Below, one piece after another: positions 6,048-9,408 of a DNA stretch of 9,408 nt. This DNA is from Chlorobium sp. (GTDB lineage: Bacteria > Bacteroidota > Chlorobiia > Chlorobiales > Chlorobiaceae). The notes under the pieces are model-generated. The model saw nothing but the letters and a program-made list of their open reading frames with translations. It made no database searches and was not told the origin of the DNA. Location of the stretch: the NCBI GenBank assembly GCA_028277485.1, contig JANQGE010000021.1, positions 1 to 9,408 on the forward strand, written 5' to 3'. The number at the start of each line of letters is the position of its first letter. Positions within the stretch are counted from its first letter, which is position 1. The position numbers and the translations under genes are program-made.

Positions 6048-7727
6048 CTATAACCTATTGACCGCGCTGAGTACAGCCTTAATCGACGCCAGACTGATAT
6101 TGGAGTCAATTCCCGCTCCTATCGACTCACGGCCACCCGCCTTCTTGATCCGTATGTAGGCTACTGCCCTGGAATCGGAACCGTGACCTATCGCATGTTC
6201 CGCGTACTCGTCAATGCCGAAATCAAGACCCGTTTGCCGCACAAACCCTCTCACAAAAGCATCAACCGGCCCATTGCCTTTGGCAGCGAAGGAATTTTCA
6301 TGGCCGTTATGCTGAAGAGTGCAGGTTATTGTCGTCGACACCTCGTCATCACGACCGGGATCTTCATCTTCCCAGTTGATATGGCATTTTTTCATGGAGT
6401 AGGGCTCATTCAGCCGGATATATTCACGACCAAACAACTCATGGATCTCTTCCGGAAAAAGCTCGCGTCCGCTTTGATCAACCTGAGACTGTATGACAGC
6501 TCCAAAGTATGGCTGCATCCATTTTGGAATCTCGTAGCCAAAATCTTTTTCCATGATATAGGCAACACCACCCTTGCCGGACTGGCTGTTAATTCTGACG
6601 ATCGCCTTATAGGAATACCCCACATCTACAGGGTCTATAGGAAGGTAGGGTACATCCCAGCAACCGTTTCCCGATGCCTTGCGGGCCTTCATTCCCTTGT
6701 TGATCGCATCCTGGTGAGAACCTGAAAACGCCGTATAAACGAGCTCCCCTGCATAGGGCTGCCGTGGATGAATGCCCATTCGCGTGTTTTTTCGGTATAC
6801 ATCACCGATATAAGCGAGATTTGAAAAATCCAGCCCCGGGTCAATCCCCTGAGTATACAGGTTCAGTGCCATGGTTACAATATCAAGGTTCCCGCACCGC
6901 TCACCGTTACCGAACAGCGCACCTTCCACCCTTTCCGCTCCGGCCATAACCGCAAGCTCCGTCGATGCCACGGCTGTTCCCCGATCATTGTGCGTATGCA
7001 CACTGATAACCACCGTTTCACGGTTGCCGATGTTCCTGCAAAACCACTCGACGCGATCCGCAAAAACGTTTGGCGTCGACATCTCGACGGTCGAAGGCAG
7101 GTTGATGATCATGGTATCGCTTTCCGACGCTCCCCACGCATCCATAACCGCCTGGGAGACCTCGAGCGCATAGTCGAGTTCAGTGCCCGTGAAACTTTCC
7201 GGGCTATACTGAAAACGTATGCCCTCGTTGCCTGAGGCCTCTTTCAGCTCGCGAACAAGCCTGGCTCCTTTGACGGCAATGTTCTTTATCTCTTCGCGGT
7301 CCATCTTGAACACAACATCCCGCTGTACGGTCGATGTCGAGTTGTAGAGATGGACAATAGCCTTATCGACTCCTTTCAAAGCATCGAACGTCTTGCGGAT
7401 CAGATGCTCCCTGGCCTGGGTCAGTACCTGTATCGTCACATCATCGGGGATGAGGTTCTCCTCAATCAGCCTCCTGACAAACTGGAATTCAACTGCGGCA
7501 GCGGATGGAAAACCAACCTCTATTTCTTTAAACCCGATGTCGATAAGCAGCCTGAACATCTCAAGCTTTTCCTCAACATTCATCGGGACCGGAAGCGCCT
7601 GGTTACCGTCCCTCAGATCGATGCTGCACCAGGAAGGTGCCGTTGTGATTCTTTTATCGGGCCAGGTTCTGTCCGATATTTCCACCGGCGGGTACGCAAC
7701 ATACTTCCCGCAGTCCATAGTCGCCAT
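6048..7727 (-). CDS. leuA: 2-isopropylmalate synthase LeuA (LeuA2 type)
   Basis: The enzyme condenses acetyl-CoA with 2-oxoisovalerate to give 2-isopropylmalate, the first committed step of leucine synthesis, in the cytosol. From the ATG at 7727 it has 559 residues, the length of the LeuA2 subclass shared with fungi and some bacteria. The catalytic TIM barrel shows SIDLRDGNQAL (35-45), the metal ligands in HTHNDRG (244-250), and GNGERCGN (273-280). A linker and the C-terminal regulatory domain follow (about 430-559, with AKGNGPVDA at 482-490 and GIDSNISLASIKAV at 539-552), so leucine feedback inhibition is expected. The frame is open back to a TTG at 7760, but that stretch contains the Shine-Dalgarno AGGAGG, so the ATG is right. 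Expression is probably controlled by the attenuator just upstream. zur follows 86 bases downstream without a visible terminator. Confidence 0.96.
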   Translation of the reverse strand: MATMDCGKYVAYPPVEISDRTWPDKRITTAPSWCSIDLRDGNQALPVPMNVEEKLEMFRLLIDIGFKEIEVGFPSAAAVEFQFVRRLIEENLIPDDVTIQVLTQAREHLIRKTFDALKGVDKAIVHLYNSTSTVQRDVVFKMDREEIKNIAVKGARLVRELKEASGNEGIRFQYSPESFTGTELDYALEVSQAVMDAWGASESDTMIINLPSTVEMSTPNVFADRVEWFCRNIGNRETVVISVHTHNDRGTAVASTELAVMAGAERVEGALFGNGERCGNLDIVTMALNLYTQGIDPGLDFSNLAYIGDVYRKNTRMGIHPRQPYAGELVYTAFSGSHQDAINKGMKARKASGNGCWDVPYLPIDPVDVGYSYKAIVRINSQSGKGGVAYIMEKDFGYEIPKWMQPYFGAVIQSQVDQSGRELFPEEIHELFGREYIRLNEPYSMKKCHINWEDEDPGRDDEVSTTITCTLQHNGHENSFAAKGNGPVDAFVRGFVRQTGLDFGIDEYAEHAIGHGSDSRAVAYIRIKKAGGRESIGAGIDSNISLASIKAVLSAVNRL

Positions 7728-7732
7728 TTTTT

Positions 7733-7738
7733 CCTCCT
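7733..7738 (-). promoter_or_regulatory. Shine-Dalgarno deciding the leuA start
   Basis: AGGAGG on the minus strand lies 5 bases before the ATG at 7727 and inside the longer open frame from TTG 7760. This is the best ribosome binding site in the window and settles the start. It lies downstream of the attenuator terminator, so it is transcribed only after readthrough. Confidence 0.9.
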
Positions 7739-7758
7739 CTTTAGAATTTTCATACAAC

Positions 7759-7795
7759 AAAAAAAGCCACCAGCCCTTGCGAGGCAGGTGGCTTT
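7759..7795 (-). terminator. Attenuator terminator upstream of leuA
   Basis: On the minus strand a perfect 9-bp stem, AAAGCCACC (7787-7795) with GGTGGCTTT (7763-7771), encloses a 15-base loop. Three more pairs (GCC/GGC) can form inside the loop past a T-T mismatch. The stem runs into seven T residues (7765-7759). This is a strong intrinsic terminator lying 31 bases before the leuA start, between the leader peptide and the gene. Ending transcription here would prevent leuA expression, so it only makes sense as a conditional (attenuator) terminator. Confidence 0.9.
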
Positions 7796-7886
7796 AATTG
7801 CCGGAGCCATTGTTCATGGAATATCTTAAAACACACCTCCCCCAGGGCCGTTTTCACACAATAGTAGAAGACCGCTTAGCAGGAGG
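7781..7886 (-). promoter_or_regulatory. Leucine attenuator: alternative pairing segments
   Basis: The minus-strand transcript has three segments that can pair alternatively. Segment 1, CCTCCT (7881-7886), lies within the first Leu codon run. Segment 2, GGGGGAGGTG (7834-7843), lies in the last codons of the leader peptide. Segment 3, CACCTGCCTC (7781-7790), is part of the terminator 5' arm and loop. Segment 2 can pair with 1 (CCTCCT with GGGAGG, one G-U) or with 3 (nine of ten positions, one G-U, one mismatch). A ribosome stalled on Leu codons would cover segment 1 and free 2 to pair with 3, blocking the terminator. A ribosome reaching the stop codon would cover 2 and allow termination. Pairings were worked out by hand, not by folding. 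Confidence 0.72.
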
Positions 7887-7909
7887 ATCTGCAGATTGAT
7901 TCCATACAT
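7826..7909 (-). CDS. leuL: Leucine-rich leader peptide of the leuA attenuator
   Basis: A 27-codon frame begins MYGINLQILLLSG, continues with four more Leu codons, then CENGPGGGVF and TAA. Eight of 27 codons are Leu: one at codon 6, a run CTC-CTG-CTA (codons 9-11) and a run CTT-CTA-CTA-TTG (codons 14-17). Two Ile codons precede the runs. The start ATG at 7909 has a good Shine-Dalgarno (AAGGA, 7918-7922, spacing 8). The peptide itself needs no function. Its translation senses charged leucyl-tRNA, as in the leu operon leader of enterobacteria. It ends 30 bases before the terminator stem and about 100 bases before leuA. The symbol leuL is given by analogy. Confidence 0.85.
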   Translation of the reverse strand: MYGINLQILLLSGLLLLCENGPGGGVF

Positions 7910-7951
7910 AATTACCATCCTTGGAAAGGCAAGATTCCTTGGTTTTCCCGG

Positions 7952-7957
7952 AATATA
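7952..7957 (-). promoter_or_regulatory. Possible -10 element of the leuA leader transcript
   Basis: TATATT on the minus strand lies about 43 bases before the leader-peptide ATG and would give a leader of roughly 36 bases before translation. No convincing -35 is found at 16-18 bases upstream, where the sequence is T-rich. Between here and the lipoprotein stop at 8028 no terminator hairpin is seen. Readthrough from the upstream gene is therefore an alternative source of leuA transcription. Confidence 0.25.
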
Positions 7958-8027
7958 CAAAAACTATTCGAACTAAAAACCGCAAAGAAGATCATATTGT
8001 TCCCTTACTGTACGCTCCGTTCCATGT

Positions 8028-9092
8028 TTACCCGGCTTTCAGACGCATAAGCCGCCGGTTCCGGCCGTCAAACAGTTCGAGCGTTTTCCCGGTAATTTTC
8101 CATCCTGCGGTCTTGTTCAGGGCGGTGAGAAATGCCTGCTCAACTTTACCGGATTTACCGGGACAAGCCATGCGTGTTGTCGCCAGTTTGGAGAATGAAA
8201 GTGTCGCTGCACCATTCGCATATGATCCCATCAGGCTGTTACACCCTGTAAAACCTTTAACGCTGTCGCCGTACAACGAAAACACAAGATTCGGCACTTT
8301 TCCGCTCTTTTTCAAAACATCGGAACTTCCGGCAATGGATATCACGCGCCAATAAGTTCCTGACAGTGTCACAGCAGAACTGCCAGGCTCCTTACAGGTG
8401 CCGCCCGGCCAGAAATTCTTGAAACTCTGAACCACAATGTGCTCACGGGGAACCGACCCTTTCTCAGGTTTCCGCATGACAAACCTTCCCTTGAGGGTTG
8501 CCAGTACCGGTTTACCCACACCTGGGCGCAATGCAAGGTACTGCTTTTCAACAGCAGCATCGGGTGTTTCGAACATCAACGGGTAATTCTTTCCGGTCCG
8601 GCACTCCTTGAATGTGAAAGCGTCTGCCAAATAAAGAAACTCTCCTCTCATTGTCAGGGGTCCCTGCAGCATATCGACAAAGGGGGTCTTCCTCAAACTG
8701 TAATCCAGCTTCGAAACAATTTCATTGCCCCGCTGGTCCAGCATTCTTATCTCATCCCCTGAAACATAGCGAAACTGCAGGGGCCACCTTTCACCGTTAT
8801 CCAATACCAGACGGTCGCCTTTCCTGCGCCATCTCCCAAGATCGTACTGCGTTTTATTTCCGCCTGCCCGCAATCCGACATAGACACGTTTCAGCCGAAA
8901 CGTCCTGTTTTCAAAAAGCGTGACGGCAAGCATCTGCAATCGGCAGTCCGCACAGGGTATTGAGCCGGTATAGGTAATATTTTCAGGTAGCTTCCCAACG
9001 GAAGGCGGAACATCAGGCTTTGTATACTTTCCTTCACACCCTGCAACGGCAAACAACAGCAGAACAAACAAAACAGCAGCAGTATAACGCAT
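8028..9092 (-). CDS. NlpE-like/META (HslJ) domain lipoprotein
   Basis: This is an envelope lipoprotein of 354 residues from the ATG at 9092. That start is chosen because AGGGAG (9099-9104) lies 6 bases upstream and because it begins a proper lipoprotein signal with lipobox VAGC (lipidated C19). Glu follows the Cys rather than Asp, consistent with the outer membrane. An ATG at 9128 would add 12 residues and spoil the signal peptide. An NlpE N-terminal domain covers about 37-140, with YTGSIPCADC (41-50) and its CxxC pair. A middle segment (about 141-235) I cannot assign contains four Cys-flanked or aromatic motifs such as FKECRTGKNYPLMF. The C-terminal META/HslJ domain (about 240-354) has TYWRV, GCNSLMGSY (283-291) and MACP (308-311). 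NlpE senses surface and copper stress in enterobacteria and HslJ relates to heat or novobiocin tolerance. The role here is not known. Confidence 0.85.
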   Translation of the reverse strand: MRYTAAVLFVLLLFAVAGCEGKYTKPDVPPSVGKLPENITYTGSIPCADCRLQMLAVTLFENRTFRLKRVYVGLRAGGNKTQYDLGRWRRKGDRLVLDNGERWPLQFRYVSGDEIRMLDQRGNEIVSKLDYSLRKTPFVDMLQGPLTMRGEFLYLADAFTFKECRTGKNYPLMFETPDAAVEKQYLALRPGVGKPVLATLKGRFVMRKPEKGSVPREHIVVQSFKNFWPGGTCKEPGSSAVTLSGTYWRVISIAGSSDVLKKSGKVPNLVFSLYGDSVKGFTGCNSLMGSYANGAATLSFSKLATTRMACPGKSGKVEQAFLTALNKTAGWKITGKTLELFDGRNRRLMRLKAG

Positions 9093-9130
9093 CAACAACT
9101 CCCTGGTCTCTATCGCACCGATTATCATGA

Positions 9131-9150
9131 TATACTATTGGGACAGTATA
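9131..9150. promoter_or_regulatory. Inverted repeat upstream of the lipoprotein gene
   Basis: TATACT (9131-9136) and AGTATA (9145-9150) form a perfect 6-bp inverted repeat with an 8-base spacer, about 40 bases before the lipoprotein start. Each arm also reads as a possible -10 (TATACT) on one strand, so the site could be a promoter, an operator or both. No clear -35 accompanies it. Confidence 0.3.
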
Positions 9151-9310
9151 GCGAGGAGATACGAAATATAAAAGCAGATGTTGATGTGAAGCGGTTCAGC
9201 AGGCGCCCTGAAAACTTTTCCTTGCCTGTTCCGGCGTTTTTCCTGTCCAGAAATGAAATGCCCTACCGCACCCGAAAAACGCGCATAGCTCCGGTAACAG
9301 GCAATATCAA
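9151..9310. other. Intergenic stretch without a convincing gene
   Basis: Both strands are open across this stretch (frames 9138-9398 plus and 9135-9389 minus), but neither encoded product shows a recognisable domain, signal or hydrophobic pattern. The plus frame begins at TTG with no suitably placed Shine-Dalgarno, and the two overlap almost completely. I see no tRNA, hairpin or tandem repeat here. It probably contains the promoter region of the lipoprotein gene near its left end. Confidence 0.5.
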
Positions 9311-9408
9311 AATAAAGGGCACCTCTATTTATTGTCATGAGCGGTTCAAGTGCAAGGCGAACGGAGCGCAGAAACCGGAGTGTACACACAGTACATGAGG
9401 ATTTCGAG
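9311..9408. repeat. Possible interspersed repeat cut by the window edge
   Basis: AATAAA (9311-9316) and TTTATT (9328-9333) form an inverted repeat around GGGCACCTCTA. Further on, TGTAC-ACACA-GTACA (9381-9395) is another. The text between them (GAGCGGTTCAAGTGC, then CGAACGGAGCGCAGAAACC) is non-coding in character and resembles, from memory, intergenic repeats scattered through Chlorobium-type genomes. That recollection cannot be checked here, and no second copy lies inside the window. Confidence 0.3.

Noticed and set aside
6183..6725. Plus-strand open frame of 180 codons inside leuA
   Set aside because: It is antisense to a fully intact LeuA with all catalytic motifs and shows no domain.
7728..7760. 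Longer leuA form starting at TTG 7760
   Set aside because: The added codons are the Shine-Dalgarno region itself (AGGAGG) and part of the sequence just after the terminator T-run. The ATG at 7727 has ideal spacing.
7741..7960. T-box riboswitch as the explanation of the leuA leader
   Set aside because: I see no T-box-like conserved sequence or specifier stem-loop, while the Leu-rich translated frame and alternative pairings explain the leader fully.
9093..9128. Longer lipoprotein form starting at ATG 9128
   Set aside because: It places an acidic 12-residue stretch before the signal peptide and ignores the AGGGAG properly spaced before the ATG at 9092.
9135..9398. Overlapping frames on both strands (84 and 86 codons)
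   Set aside because: They mirror each other, lack domains and start signals, and extend into a suspected repeat.

Overview
The window looks like part of a chromosome from a green sulfur bacterium (Chlorobiaceae: Chlorobium, Pelodictyon or Prosthecochloris type). This rests on the feel of the proteins, the moderate base composition and the intergenic repeats. No rRNA or other marker is present, so the assignment is tentative. No phage, transposase or CRISPR gene is visible.

Layout from left to right. (1) A tract built of 7-base units (about 38-181) runs into the stop codon of a 77-residue two-helix membrane protein on the minus strand. (2) On the plus strand, divergent from it, is a CaCA-family sodium/calcium antiporter (524-1528). 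It ends 5 bases from the end of a convergent minus-strand gene. (3) Everything from there to the right edge is on the minus strand. Read in the direction of transcription (right to left), the order is: an NlpE/META-domain lipoprotein (9092-8028), a leucine-rich leader peptide with a transcription attenuator, leuA (7727-6048), a Fur-family regulator best read as Zur (5961-5536), znuA (5569-4622), znuC (4625-3894), znuB (3805-2996), and a HAD-superfamily phosphatase-like protein of unknown substrate (2871-1534).

How the genes work together. zur-znuA-znuC-znuB is a self-contained high-affinity zinc uptake unit. The regulator overlaps the start of znuA by 34 bases, and znuA and znuC share an ATGA stop/start. 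A small palindrome next to a TATAAA box just before zur is a candidate autoregulatory operator. leuA encodes 2-isopropylmalate synthase, the first committed step of leucine synthesis.

The most informative find is the leader of leuA. It holds a 27-codon open reading frame (7909-7826) with a good Shine-Dalgarno and 8 Leu codons, including runs of three and four. It is followed by a 9-bp terminator hairpin with a T7 run (7795-7759). The leader also contains a G-rich segment that can pair either with the Leu-codon region or with the 5' arm and loop of the terminator. This is a complete classical attenuator in a phylum where it is not commonly described. No terminator is visible between leuA and zur, so readthrough could link leucine attenuation to the zinc operon.

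The last roughly 100 bases contain no convincing gene and look like the start of an interspersed repeat cut by the window edge.
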